Source: Actinomycetes bacterium
GTDB lineage: Bacteria > Actinomycetota > Thermoleophilia > Solirubrobacterales > Solirubrobacteraceae
NCBI GenBank assembly: GCA_021784895.1
Contig: JAJYHG010000167.1
Location: 1 to 55,993 of the forward strand
DNA: 55,993 nt
Direction: 5' to 3'
The notes under the pieces are model-generated. The model did not search any database and had not been told where the DNA came from. It saw nothing but the letters and a program-made list of their open reading frames with translations. Within the stretch, counting starts at the first letter, position 1; each line of letters opens with the position of its first letter. The translations under genes were made by a program, and so were the position numbers. Shown here piece by piece: positions 26,343 to 35,310 of this stretch.

Positions 26343-27317
26343 ATGAGTGCCACGCGATCACGCTCAAACCCCGGCGGGATCGCGGACGTTCTGACCGTGC
26401 TCGGGCCTGAAGTCGAGCCGCACCGGGGCCGCAAACCGCCCTGGTTCAAGGTGCCCGCGCCCGGCGGGCCGCGCTACCGCCAGCTGCAGTCACTGATCAG
26501 CGCGGAGAACCTCAACACCGTCTGCCAGGAGGCGGCCTGCCCGAACATCGGCGAGTGCTGGCAACGCGGCACCGCCACCTTCATGATCCTCGGCGACACC
26601 TGCACGCGACGGTGCGGATTCTGCAACGTGCGCAGCGGCAGGCCGACCTGGAACGACCCGCTCGAGCCCGCGCGGGTGGGGCGGTCGGTGGCGCGCATGG
26701 GGCTGCGCCACGCGGTGATCACGAGCGTCGACCGCGACGACATGTACGACTACGGCGCCCACGCCTTCGTCGGCGTGATCCGCCAGATCCGCCGCCAGTC
26801 GCCCCAGACCAGGATCGAGGTCCTCACACCCGACTTCCGCGGCCAGGAAATGCCGCTGGCGAAGGTGATCGCCGAGCGGCCCGACGTCTTCAACCACAAC
26901 GTCGAGGTGGTGCCGCGGCTCTACACGGTCGCCCGGCGCGGCTCGACCTGGGAGCGCTCAAACCGCGTGCTGCGTAACGCCAAGGAGATGGGGGGCGAGG
27001 CGGTGGTTACCAAGTCGGGCCTGATGGTCGGGCTGGGGGAATCCTTCGAGGAGATGGTCGAGGCGATCGGCACGCTGCGGGAGAACCACGTTCAGGTGCT
27101 GACCGTCGGCCAGTACCTGAGACCGACCGAGCAGCACCTGCCGGTGGTCCGCTACTGGCACCCGGATGAGTTCCGGGCACTGGCGGCAGAGGCCTACCGG
27201 CTCGGGTTCGAGCACGTCGCGGCGGGACCACTCGTGCGCTCGAGCTACCACGCCGACCAGCACGTGCCACAGGCGCAAGCGGGCGTCGGCCCGCTGCTGG
27301 CGGCGGCCGCGAGCTGA
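26343..27317 (+). CDS. lipA: Lipoyl synthase LipA
   Basis: A 324-residue radical SAM enzyme that inserts two sulfurs into octanoylated proteins. The auxiliary cluster is bound by CQEAACPNIGEC, and the radical SAM cluster by CTRRCGFCNV. ERPDVFNHNVEVVPRLY and TKSGLMVGLGES are conserved, and the C-terminal RSSYHADQ carries the Ser that ligates the auxiliary cluster. ATG at 26343 is three bases after the lipB stop, so the two form an operon for lipoate assembly. Confidence 0.97.
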   Translation: MSATRSRSNPGGIADVLTVLGPEVEPHRGRKPPWFKVPAPGGPRYRQLQSLISAENLNTVCQEAACPNIGECWQRGTATFMILGDTCTRRCGFCNVRSGRPTWNDPLEPARVGRSVARMGLRHAVITSVDRDDMYDYGAHAFVGVIRQIRRQSPQTRIEVLTPDFRGQEMPLAKVIAERPDVFNHNVEVVPRLYTVARRGSTWERSNRVLRNAKEMGGEAVVTKSGLMVGLGESFEEMVEAIGTLRENHVQVLTVGQYLRPTEQHLPVVRYWHPDEFRALAAEAYRLGFEHVAAGPLVRSSYHADQHVPQAQAGVGPLLAAAAS

Positions 27318-27332
27318 GAGGGTGAACGAGCG

Positions 27333-28745
27333 ATGAAGTGGCGACCTCCGCGCAGGCTCCTGATCTCGCTCCTACTCGCGGCCGCGGTGCTGCTGGTGGC
27401 GGCGCCGAGCGCACTGGCCTCCGCCGGCGGCGGCTCAGCCGGCTTCAGCGGTGGCGGTGGCGGTGGCGGAGGCGGTGGCGCGAACGCCTTTGTCCTGTTC
27501 CTGGTCTTCCGCGTGATCATCGAGCTGACGATCGCCACCCACGGGCTGTTTTTGATCGTGCTGGCGGTGGCGGCCGCCTTCTGGTGGATCACAACCCGCG
27601 GCATGCCCGGCTTCATGGCCTACTGGGGCGCCCACCAGCGCCAGGGCCGCGCCCACCGGCGCGAGAGCCGACGGCGCGAGCGCCGGGTCGAGCTGGCGGC
27701 CGCGGAGGCCGAGGATGAGAACCCGATCTTCGGGCCGGCGGCGGTGCGCGAGGCGGCCGCACGGCTGTTCTTGGACATCCAGCAGGCCTGGTCGCGCGAT
27801 GACCGCATCGCCCTGCGCGGGCTGATCAAGCCCGAGCTGCTGGTCGAATGGGAGCGGCGCCTCGATGACTTCGAGCGTAAGGGCTGGCGTAACCAGGTGG
27901 AGCCGGTCGGCGAGCCCACGGTGCACTACGTCGGCCTGGTGCGGCGCGAGCGCGGCGAGCAGGACGTTGACCGCGTGGTGGTGCGGATCGAGGCGAAGCT
28001 GCGTGACTATGTGATCGACCGCAGCGGACGCCACATCAGGCGGGAGGGCGCGGTCACCGAGTCGGTGCGCATGCGCGAGTACTGGACGCTCGAGCGCCGC
28101 GGCGAGCACTGGGTGCTCGCGTCGATTGAGTCGGGCGCCGAGGGCGAGCACGCGCTTAAGGACCGGATCGTGCAGACGCACTGGGCAGATGAGCAGGAGC
28201 TGCGCGACCAGGCGCTGGTGGAGGGCGCGGTCGCGGAAGCCGCCCCGGCAGGGGTGAAGGTGGCCGAGCTGGCGGCGGTGCAGTTCTCGGGCGACGCGCA
28301 CGCCGCCGCGATGGACTTGAGCCTCGCCGACGGGCGCTTTGCCCCGGATGTCCTTGAGGTGGCCGCGCGGCGCGCGGTTGACGCCTGGGCGGAGGCGGTG
28401 GACGGCTCGGACGCGCAGCTGCGGACGCTGGCTACGCCGGGAGCGGTCAGCGAGCTGCTTCACCCCGGCGATCCGAGCGGCTCAAGCCGCCTGGTGGTCC
28501 GCGGCCCACAGGTGATGCGGATCCGCATCGTGGCGCTCGCCGCCGACGCCGATCCGCCGACGATGACCGTCGACGTGGACCTGCGCGGGCGGCGCTACAT
28601 CGAGGATCGCGACACCACGAAGGTGCTGGCGGGGAGCGCGGCGCGGCCGGTGGGCTTCACCGAGCGCTGGACGCTGGCACTGAGCGGCGATGACGCGCAG
28701 CCCTGGCGGATCGTCGCGGTCAAGACACCGACGGTCGCGGCCTGA
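27333..28745 (+). CDS. Tim44-like domain membrane protein
   Basis: A 470-residue protein. A signal-like helix (residues 8-28) and a Gly-rich run (about 31-49) are followed by a transmembrane stretch (FVLFLVFRVIIELTIATHGL, FLIVLAVAAAFWWITT) and a basic segment. Residues about 140-270 match the Tim44-like NTF2 fold (AAARLFLDIQQAWSRDDRIA, VRMREYWTLERRGEHWVLAS). A second, related unit (about 330-465) ends FTERWTLALSGDDAQPWRIV, so the domain looks duplicated. The bacterial function is unclear. It starts 15 bases after lipA and is probably co-transcribed. Confidence 0.82.
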   Translation: MKWRPPRRLLISLLLAAAVLLVAAPSALASAGGGSAGFSGGGGGGGGGGANAFVLFLVFRVIIELTIATHGLFLIVLAVAAAFWWITTRGMPGFMAYWGAHQRQGRAHRRESRRRERRVELAAAEAEDENPIFGPAAVREAAARLFLDIQQAWSRDDRIALRGLIKPELLVEWERRLDDFERKGWRNQVEPVGEPTVHYVGLVRRERGEQDVDRVVVRIEAKLRDYVIDRSGRHIRREGAVTESVRMREYWTLERRGEHWVLASIESGAEGEHALKDRIVQTHWADEQELRDQALVEGAVAEAAPAGVKVAELAAVQFSGDAHAAAMDLSLADGRFAPDVLEVAARRAVDAWAEAVDGSDAQLRTLATPGAVSELLHPGDPSGSSRLVVRGPQVMRIRIVALAADADPPTMTVDVDLRGRRYIEDRDTTKVLAGSAARPVGFTERWTLALSGDDAQPWRIVAVKTPTVAA

Positions 28746-28781
28746 GTCTCGTTTTGCCGGAGCCCGCGGAGCAGCTGGGCA

Positions 28782-30059
28782 CTACGCGGCGACTGTATCC
28801 TCGCTGCGCAGCAACGCCTCGCCAGTGAGTTCGGTGCGCGCCCGGTCGCGGATCCGGCGCACGGCGAGCGCACCCGCGAGCGCCGCCGCAAAGCACGCGG
28901 CCGCGCCCAGGCCGAGCCCCACGCGGGCGCCGTAGGCGCCCATCACCGCGCCCACGATCGGGCCGCCGACCGGGGTCGAGCCCTGGAAGGCGACGAACCA
29001 CAGCGACATCACGCGCCCCCGCATCTCCGGCGCCGCGCTGAGCTGGATGGTCGCGTTGGCCTGCGACATGAACGAGATGCTCGCGGCGCCGACCAACACC
29101 AGCGCGAGCAGCTCGAAGATCAGCGTGGGGGCGACCGTGGCCAGGACCATCGCCGCGCCAAAGGCGAGGCAGGACGCGACCAGCGCCCTGATCCCGGTCC
29201 GGCCGCGGCTGGCCACCACCAGGCCGGAGATGACCGCGCCGAGCCCCATCGAGGCGGTCATGAAGCCGTAGGCGGCCGAGCCCGCGTGCAGGCCGTGCTG
29301 GGCCATGTACGGCAGCGAGACCTGGAACTCATAGGTCAGGCAGCCGACGATCGCCATCATTGCGAGCGGGACCGCCAGCCGGGGCACGCTGCGCACGTAG
29401 CGCAGGCCATCGCGCAGCTGGCCCTTCGCTCGCGGGGTCGGAGTGACCGGCTCCAGCTGGCTTGGGTCCATCCGCAGCAGCGAGCTGATCACGGCGATGA
29501 AGCTGACCGCGTTGAGCAGAAAGCACCAGCCGCTGCCAAAGGCGGCGATCATCAGGCCGCCGATGCCGGGACCGACCACGCGCGCGACGTTGACCATCGT
29601 CGAGTTGAGGCTGACGGCGTTGCGCAGGTGCTCGCCGCCGACCAGCTCGAGCATGAAGGACTGGCGGGCGGGACCCTCAAAGGCGTTGTTGACCCCGAGC
29701 ACCACGGCCAGCGCCCCGACCTCCCAGACATGCACCGAGTGGGTGACGGTCAGCAGCCCCAGGGCCAGCGCCTGCAGGCCCATCAGGCTCTGGGCGACGA
29801 TCGTCGCCTTGCGCTTGTCGACGCGGTCGGCAACCAGCCCGCCGTAGGGGGCCAGCAACAGGACGGGCAGGGTCTGCAGGGCGACGATCAGGCCGAGCGT
29901 GGTAGCTGAGTGCGTGAGCGTCAGGACGAGCCACGCCTGCGCCGCCATCTGCATCCAGGTGCCGACCAGCGACACCGACTGGCCGTAGAGGTAGAGCCGG
30001 TAGTTGGGAACCGACAGCGCCGCGAAGGTGGTCGCGGAGTAACGCCTGATCGGGCTCAC
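28782..30059 (-). CDS. MFS transporter (DHA3-type efflux)
   Basis: A 425-residue major facilitator with about 12 helices. Key segments are VGTWMQMAAQAWLVLTLT, the loop LVADRVDKRKATIVAQ, NSTMVNVARVVGPGIGGLMI and PEMRGRVMSLWFVAFQG, like actinobacterial multidrug exporters. The GTG at 30059 overlaps the MarR stop (GTGA), so an in-frame upstream extension is rejected. Coupling to a MarR regulator suggests inducible efflux of a toxic compound. Confidence 0.9.
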   Translation of the reverse strand: MSPIRRYSATTFAALSVPNYRLYLYGQSVSLVGTWMQMAAQAWLVLTLTHSATTLGLIVALQTLPVLLLAPYGGLVADRVDKRKATIVAQSLMGLQALALGLLTVTHSVHVWEVGALAVVLGVNNAFEGPARQSFMLELVGGEHLRNAVSLNSTMVNVARVVGPGIGGLMIAAFGSGWCFLLNAVSFIAVISSLLRMDPSQLEPVTPTPRAKGQLRDGLRYVRSVPRLAVPLAMMAIVGCLTYEFQVSLPYMAQHGLHAGSAAYGFMTASMGLGAVISGLVVASRGRTGIRALVASCLAFGAAMVLATVAPTLIFELLALVLVGAASISFMSQANATIQLSAAPEMRGRVMSLWFVAFQGSTPVGGPIVGAVMGAYGARVGLGLGAAACFAAALAGALAVRRIRDRARTELTGEALLRSEDTVAA

Positions 30060-30577
30060 CGGTCCGCCTCGTCCCGATTGGCGGCCTGCGTGCGGCATGG
30101 GTTCATGCGCTCCGCGAGTTCCTCGAGCGCCGGTAGCGCCGCCTCCAGCTGCGCCTGCGCGGCCGGCGCCAGCTCGTCTAGCGCGCTCTGCACCGCCTGC
30201 GTGCGCTGGGCGCGGATATGCCGCGCCAGACGCTGGCCGGCGGGAGTTGCCTCGATCCAGCCCACGCGTCGGTCGCCGTCGTCATGGCTGCGCGTGAGCA
30301 GCCCATCCTGTGCGAGGTTGGCCACCGTCCGCGAAAGCAGCGTGGGGTTGAGGCCCTCCTGCTGGGCCACGTCGGCAAGGCGGACGCGGCCGTTGCGGAC
30401 CGCGTTGAGCAGCACCGCGGCGCGCGTCGGTGTGAGGTCTGCGGCGCTGCCCGCCGCGGTCGGCCGCAGCGCCAGTGAGAGGTGGCCGAGGGCGATGCGC
30501 AGCCGCTGCGCGGTGTCCGTGCCACTGGACGCGGCACCTGCCGCCGCTGCCCGTTTCACCGCCGCTGACTGTGTCAT
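30056..30577 (-). CDS. MarR family regulator
   Basis: A 173-residue winged-helix repressor. The recognition region is RLADVAQQEGLNPTLLSRTV, the wing LLTRSHDDGDRRVGWIEATP, and the dimer helices follow. ATG at 30577 has GGGTGG upstream; longer starts run into the operator-like palindrome. Its stop overlaps the MFS gene by four bases. Likely an autorepressor of the regulator-exporter pair that binds TGCTTGC-TG-GCAAGCA at 30604-30619 (inference). Confidence 0.88.
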   Translation of the reverse strand: MTQSAAVKRAAAAGAASSGTDTAQRLRIALGHLSLALRPTAAGSAADLTPTRAAVLLNAVRNGRVRLADVAQQEGLNPTLLSRTVANLAQDGLLTRSHDDGDRRVGWIEATPAGQRLARHIRAQRTQAVQSALDELAPAAQAQLEAALPALEELAERMNPCRTQAANRDEADR

Positions 30578-30603
30578 GTAACCACCCGAGCCCATCCGAT
30601 ACT

Positions 30604-30619
30604 TGCTTGCTGGCAAGCA
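30604..30619. promoter_or_regulatory. Candidate MarR operator
   Basis: TGCTTGC-TG-GCAAGCA is a 7-bp-arm palindrome 27 bases before the MarR start. MarR proteins typically bind 16-20 bp palindromes in this position. Confidence 0.5.
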
Positions 30620-30661
30620 TCATAGCAGCCCGGCTGCAGGCGCGCGCGGGCAGCGCTGCGC

Positions 30662-32209
30662 TCAGGCGCCTGCCGCCACCGCGACGAGATCGTCCGCAGC
30701 CTGGTCGCGGACGTGGTGGAAGTCCCGCTGGCGGATCGCCACGAGTGCGGCGACCATGCCAGCCAGAGTGACGCCCGCGGCCACGAGCAGGATCGTGTTC
30801 AGCGCGTCCACATAACTGGCCCTGGCGGCGGCGGCGATCAGGATCTGGGACCGGTGCGGGACTCCGTCCAGTGCCGCGCTGATGCCGCCATTGCTGATCG
30901 TGGTTGCGAGCGCGTGCGCGTGCGCTGCCAGCGGCGTATGTGCGAGCTGGGAGACGATCTGCGAGCGGACCATGCTCGTGAGGATCGCACCGAGGCTGGC
31001 GACGCCGGTCGCGATCCCAACCTGGCGCAGCGTCGAGTTGATGCCAGATGCCATACCGGCCCGCTGCGCCGACACGACGCCGACCGCGGTCGAGGCGAGC
31101 GGCACGTTGACCAGCCCCGTCCCGACCCCGGCCACGATGAAGCCGGGCAGAAAATGAGTCCAGCTGTCAGCGGCCGTCAGGCCGCGCATCAGCAGGAGGC
31201 CCGCGGTGACCAGGGCGAAGCCGCCACCGATCAGGTAGCGGATCTGAACCTTGGTCGTCAGCCTCCCCGCGATGCCGGCAACGAGGAATGTCGCGCCCGT
31301 CATCGGCAGGAAGCGCACACCCGCGGCCACGGCGGAGTAGCCGAGCAGATCCTGAAAATAGATCACCAGGTAGGTGATCAGCGAGAAGATCGATGCGGAC
31401 AGGGCCCAAGCGGCCATCAGACCCCCGTTGAAGGTCGGCACGCGCAACAGCCGCAAGTCGAACATCGGCTGGGACACGCGCAGCTCGGTGGCGATGAAGG
31501 CCGCCAGCAGCGCCGCCGCCGCCGCGAACGATCCGACCACCTCGAACGAGCCCCAGCCCGCGGCCTGGCTGCGGATCAAGCCGAATACCAGTCCCGTCAG
31601 CGCCAGGCTGAAGGTGATGAAGCCGGCCGCGTCCGGACGAGGCGCGCCGGGCAGCCGTGACTCCTCGACACGCAACCGCGTGATCGTGAGCGCCACGATG
31701 CCGATCGGGACGTTGACGAAGAAGATCCAGCGCCAGCTGAGGCCGCTGGTGATCGCCCCCCCGAGCACCGGGCCGATGGCGACCGCAATGCCGGTAACGG
31801 CGCCAAAGGCGGCAAAGGCCACCCCACGCTCGCGCGGCTCGAAGGCCTGCGCGAGCAGCGCCAGCGAGGTGGCGAACATGATCGCTCCACCGATGCCCTG
31901 GAGGGCGCGTGAGAGCGAGAGGAAGAGCGAGCTGGGCGCCAGCCCGCAGAGCGCTGAGCCCAGTGTGAAGATCACGATTCCAACCGCGAACACGAGCCGC
32001 CGGCCGGCGAGATCGGCGATCGAGCCGGCAGTGAGCAACAGCGCCGCCAGCGTGAGCGCGTAGGCGTCGATCACCCACTGCAGGTCGGCGAGGCTCGCCT
32101 TGAAGGCCCGCTCGATCTGCGGCAGCGCGACGTTGACGATCGTGATGTCCAAGAGCAGCATGAAGACGCCCGTGCAGACGGCGATCAGTGTCCACCACTT
32201 GCGGTCCAT
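30662..32209 (-). CDS. DHA2 (EmrB/QacA) family MFS drug transporter
   Basis: A 515-residue, 14-helix drug:proton antiporter. The DHA2 motif LLLDITIVNVALPQIERAF lies in helix 1, DLQWVIDAYALTLAALLLTA follows, and motif A-like SIADLAGRRLVFAVG ends the loop. ERGVAFAAFGAVTGIAVAIG and the proline-containing PVLGGAITSGLSWRWIFFVN are typical. ATG at 32209 begins the homology; the long upstream open frame overlaps the TetR operator region and is rejected. It is divergent from the TetR gene, the classic arrangement for a repressed efflux pump. Confidence 0.93.
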   Translation of the reverse strand: MDRKWWTLIAVCTGVFMLLLDITIVNVALPQIERAFKASLADLQWVIDAYALTLAALLLTAGSIADLAGRRLVFAVGIVIFTLGSALCGLAPSSLFLSLSRALQGIGGAIMFATSLALLAQAFEPRERGVAFAAFGAVTGIAVAIGPVLGGAITSGLSWRWIFFVNVPIGIVALTITRLRVEESRLPGAPRPDAAGFITFSLALTGLVFGLIRSQAAGWGSFEVVGSFAAAAALLAAFIATELRVSQPMFDLRLLRVPTFNGGLMAAWALSASIFSLITYLVIYFQDLLGYSAVAAGVRFLPMTGATFLVAGIAGRLTTKVQIRYLIGGGFALVTAGLLLMRGLTAADSWTHFLPGFIVAGVGTGLVNVPLASTAVGVVSAQRAGMASGINSTLRQVGIATGVASLGAILTSMVRSQIVSQLAHTPLAAHAHALATTISNGGISAALDGVPHRSQILIAAAARASYVDALNTILLVAAGVTLAGMVAALVAIRQRDFHHVRDQAADDLVAVAAGA

Positions 32210-32238
32210 GGTTGCGCTCCGGTTCTGGCTTCGTTTAA

Positions 32239-32254
32239 CTGAGTCGGCGCTCAG
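32239..32254. promoter_or_regulatory. Candidate TetR operator
   Basis: CTGAG-TCGGCG-CTCAG lies in the 117-base gap between the divergent DHA2 and TetR genes, 30 bases before the transporter start. CTGAG/CTCAG half-sites with a short spacer are frequent TetR operator designs. Confidence 0.5.
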
Positions 32255-32326
32255 ATTATCAGGACGGCCTCGCCGCGGCACGCGAGGGTCGCCGGCGTAA
32301 GCAGCTAGTCTGAACCCCCGGAGGCG

Positions 32327-32947
32327 ATGACCACCACCGAGCAGCATTCCAGACGCAGGGGGCGACCGCCCACCGGCGGGCGCGAGGCGATCCTCGAGGC
32401 CGCGCTGGTAGTCCTGCGCGAGCAGGGAATCGCGAACCTCACCAGCCGCGAGGTCGCGGCCCGGGCCGGCGTCTCCGACGCGAGCGTCTACTACCACTTC
32501 CACGACCGCGCCGGGCTGCTGGCGGCGATCTTCGAATCCGGCATGAAGCCGCTGCTGGTGATGGGCGAGCAGGCCGGGGGCCCAAATGGCCCGCTGGACG
32601 TGCTCGAGCGCGCGACGGCGTCATTGGAACAGTTCTTCGACGAGGTGCTGCCGATCATGCACGCCGCCCAGTCCGACCCCGAGCTCAAGGAGGCCGTCGC
32701 CCGGTATGTCGAACTCAAGGACCTCGGCCCCCACAAGGGGGTCGCAATCCTGGGCTCATACCTGCGCGCTCAGCAAGAGGCCGGCGTGCTCGCGCCCGGA
32801 TTCGACCCCGACGCGGTTGCACTGCTGGTGATCGATATGAGCTTCGCCCGGGCGGTGCGGCAGCAGATGCACCTCGCGGGCGAGGAGCGGCTGCCGTCGC
32901 GCGAGGCGTTGCTCGATCAGATCTGGCGGCTGATCCAGCCGGCCTGA
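32327..32947 (+). CDS. TetR family regulator
   Basis: A 206-residue repressor. N-terminal residues 9-65 hold the helix-turn-helix: RRRGRPPTGGREAILEAALV, then SREVAARAGVSDASVYYHFH and DRAGLLAAIFE. The C-terminal domain is helical and carries the ligand pocket. ATG at 32327 is preceded by GGAGGCG. It most likely represses the divergent DHA2 pump. A bulged hairpin separates it from the convergent isocitrate dehydrogenase. Confidence 0.92.
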   Translation: MTTTEQHSRRRGRPPTGGREAILEAALVVLREQGIANLTSREVAARAGVSDASVYYHFHDRAGLLAAIFESGMKPLLVMGEQAGGPNGPLDVLERATASLEQFFDEVLPIMHAAQSDPELKEAVARYVELKDLGPHKGVAILGSYLRAQQEAGVLAPGFDPDAVALLVIDMSFARAVRQQMHLAGEERLPSREALLDQIWRLIQPA

Positions 32948-32961
32948 GAGAGCGCCCGGTC

Positions 32962-32992
32962 GGGGCCGTTCGGCCAGCGGGCCGACGGCCCC
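32962..32992. terminator. Hairpin terminator between convergent genes
   Basis: GGGGCCGTTCGGCC pairs with GGCCGACGGCCCC, with a single bulge, around a short loop. It fills the 55-base gap between the ends of the TetR and isocitrate dehydrogenase genes. Confidence 0.65.
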
Positions 32993-33002
32993 GCAGTACG
33001 CA

Positions 33003-35150
33003 TCACAACGAAGCTATGGCCGCGTTGAAGGTCTGCGAGGGCCTCATCGCCGCAGCCACCAGCTCCAGGTCCGGGTGGTAGTAGCCGCCGATGTCGACCG
33101 GCTGGCCCTGCACCGCAGCCAGCTCGCTGAGGATCTTGGCCTCGTCGGCCTCGAGACGCCGGGCCAGCGGCGCGAAGCGCTCAGCCAGGGCACTGTCCTC
33201 GCGCTGGCCGGCCAGCTCCTGGGCCCAGTAGAGCGACAGGTAGAAGTGGCTGCCACGGTTGTCGAGCTCACCGACCCGTCGCTGCGGCGAGCGGCGCTCG
33301 AGCAGGACCCGGCCGGTGGCACGGTCGAGCGTGGTGGCCAGGATCCGGGCGCGGGGGTTCGCGTCCCTGTCGGCCACCAGCTCGAAGGAGACGGCGAGCG
33401 CGAGGAACTCGCCGAGCGAGTCCCAGCGCAGGTGGTTCTCGCGCAGAAACTGCTGGACGTGCTTGGGGGCGGAGCCGCCGGCGCCGGTCTCAAACATGCC
33501 ACCGCCGCCCATCAGCGGCACGACCGAGAGCATCTTCGCGCTGGTGCCCAGCTCGAGAATCGGGAAGAGGTCAGTGAGATAGTCGCGCAGGACGTTGCCG
33601 GTGACGGAGATCGTGTCCTGGCCAGCACGGGCCCGAGCCAGCGTGTAACGGGTCGCCTCTGCCACCGGCATGACCTCGATCTGGAGTCCCTCGGTGCCGA
33701 GCCTAGCGAGCTCCGGCCGGACCTTCTTGAGCAGTTCGGCGTCGTGCGCCCGGGTCTCGTCCAGCCAGAACACGGCCGGCGCACCGGTCGCGCGGGCCCG
33801 CGCGACCGCCAGGGCGACCCAGTCGCGGATCGGCGCGTCCTTGGCCTGGCAGGCACGCCAGATGTCGCCCGCGGCCACCTCGTGCTCGATCAGCGTCGTG
33901 GCGGCCGCGTCGACGATCCGGACCACGCCCGGCTGCTCGATCTCAAAGGTCTTATCGTGGGAGCCGTACTCCTCGGCGGCCTGGGCCATCAGGCCGACGT
34001 TGGGGGTGGTGCCCATCGTGGCCGGGTCAAAGGCACCGTGGCGCTTGCAGTCCTCGATCGTCTCCGCGTAGAGCGCCGCGTAGCTGTGGTCGGGGATCAC
34101 GAACTTAGTGTCCTGCTGGCGCCCCTGCGCGTTCCACATCTGCCCCGAGGCGCGGATCGCAGCGGGCATCGAGGCGTCGATGATCACGTCGCTGGGGACG
34201 TGCAGGTTGGTGATGCCGCGGTCGGAGTCCACCATCGCGAGTGCGGGCTTGCCGGCGTAGGGGATCTCGGTTCCCGCGGGGAGCGCCCCGAGTCCGTCGT
34301 TGGGGTCAAAGCCGGGCGTGTCGGCCAGCTCCGGGAAGAAGGTCGTCACCGCGTGCCCGAAGATGATCGGGTCTGAAACCTTCATCATCGTCGCCTTGAG
34401 GTGTACGGAATAGAGCAGCCCGGTTGCCAGTGCGTCGGAGACCTGCTCGGTGAGGAAGGCGCGCAGCGCGGCGACGCGCATGACCGCGCCATCCACGACC
34501 TCGCCGGCCAGCACGGGAAAGTCCGGCCGCAGAACCGTCACCGTCCCGTCGGTGGCGACGTGCTCGATGCGGATGCTCGTGTCGGCGGGGATCGTCACCG
34601 ACAGCTCGGTGTCGCGGAAGTCACCGCTGGTCATGCTCGCCACGTGTGAGCGGGAGCCTGAGGACCAGGCGCCCATGGTGTGCGGATGCTTGCGCGCGTA
34701 CTCCTTCACCGGCGCCGGTGCCCGGCGGTCAGAGTTACCCTGGCGCAGCACCGGGTTCACCGCGCTGCCCTTGACGCGGTCATAGCGCGCCCGTGTGTCG
34801 CGCTCGGCGTCCGAGGCGGGCGCGTCCGGGTAGTCGGGGATCGGGTAGCCATGTGCCTGCAGCTCGGCGATGGCCGCCTTGAGCTGCGGCAGTGAGGCGC
34901 TGACGTTTGGCAGCTTGATGATGTTTGCCTCAGGGGTCTGGGCCAGCGCGCCGAGCTCGCTGAGCGAGTCGGGGGCGAGCTGAGCGGCACTCAGCAGGTC
35001 TGGAAACTGAGCCAGTATGCGTCCGGCCAGGGAGATGTCACGGGTCTCGACCTCGACGCCGGCGGCGGCGGCGAACGCTTTCAGGATCGGTAGCAGCGAC
35101 CCGGTGGCGAGCGCCGGCGCCTCGTCGGTATAGGTGTAGATGATCTTCAT
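33003..35150 (-). CDS. icd: Monomeric NADP-dependent isocitrate dehydrogenase
   Basis: A 715-residue enzyme of the monomeric IDH class (about 740 residues is usual), converting isocitrate to 2-oxoglutarate in the TCA cycle. Family segments are [20 protein letters not shown], the [20 protein letters not shown] stretch, [50 protein letters not shown] and [23 protein letters not shown] at 35150. It has its own transcription unit, set apart by terminators and the tandem repeat at 35236-35310. Confidence 0.97.
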   Translation of the reverse strand: MKIIYTYTDEAPALATGSLLPILKAFAAAAGVEVETRDISLAGRILAQFPDLLSAAQLAPDSLSELGALAQTPEANIIKLPNVSASLPQLKAAIAELQAHGYPIPDYPDAPASDAERDTRARYDRVKGSAVNPVLRQGNSDRRAPAPVKEYARKHPHTMGAWSSGSRSHVASMTSGDFRDTELSVTIPADTSIRIEHVATDGTVTVLRPDFPVLAGEVVDGAVMRVAALRAFLTEQVSDALATGLLYSVHLKATMMKVSDPIIFGHAVTTFFPELADTPGFDPNDGLGALPAGTEIPYAGKPALAMVDSDRGITNLHVPSDVIIDASMPAAIRASGQMWNAQGRQQDTKFVIPDHSYAALYAETIEDCKRHGAFDPATMGTTPNVGLMAQAAEEYGSHDKTFEIEQPGVVRIVDAAATTLIEHEVAAGDIWRACQAKDAPIRDWVALAVARARATGAPAVFWLDETRAHDAELLKKVRPELARLGTEGLQIEVMPVAEATRYTLARARAGQDTISVTGNVLRDYLTDLFPILELGTSAKMLSVVPLMGGGGMFETGAGGSAPKHVQQFLRENHLRWDSLGEFLALAVSFELVADRDANPRARILATTLDRATGRVLLERRSPQRRVGELDNRGSHFYLSLYWAQELAGQREDSALAERFAPLARRLEADEAKILSELAAVQGQPVDIGGYYHPDLELVAAAMRPSQTFNAAIASL

Positions 35151-35235
35151 GCTGGCCCGGACGTTAGTGACTGCGGGCTCAGCGTGTGGTTGCGCCCGCA
35201 GCCGCCGGGGGTCGCTGAGCCATGTGGATGGGAGC

Positions 35236-35310
35236 GAGCCGGGCGTCTGAGCCGGGCGTCTGAGCCGGGCTTCAGAGCCGGGCTTCAGAGCCGGGCTTCA
35301 GAGCCGGGCC
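35236..35310. repeat. 13-bp tandem repeat, nearly six copies
   Basis: Units begin at 35236, 35249, 35262, 35275 and 35288, with a partial sixth at 35301. The first two read GAGCCGGGCGTCT, the next three GAGCCGGGCTTCA. The flavoprotein stop codon lies inside the last full copy. The two variants are grouped, which points to stepwise local expansion. Confidence 0.92.

Noticed and set aside
31167-32198. 343-residue open frame overlapping the DHA2 transporter
   Set aside because: Low-complexity, Arg-rich shadow of a clear 14-helix transporter gene.
33075-34376. 433-residue open frame antisense to isocitrate dehydrogenase
   Set aside because: High-GC antisense shadow; no motif, and the opposite strand is a well-conserved enzyme.
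35236-35310. Possible CRISPR array
   Set aside because: The 13-bp units are directly adjacent with no spacers, and there are no cas genes.
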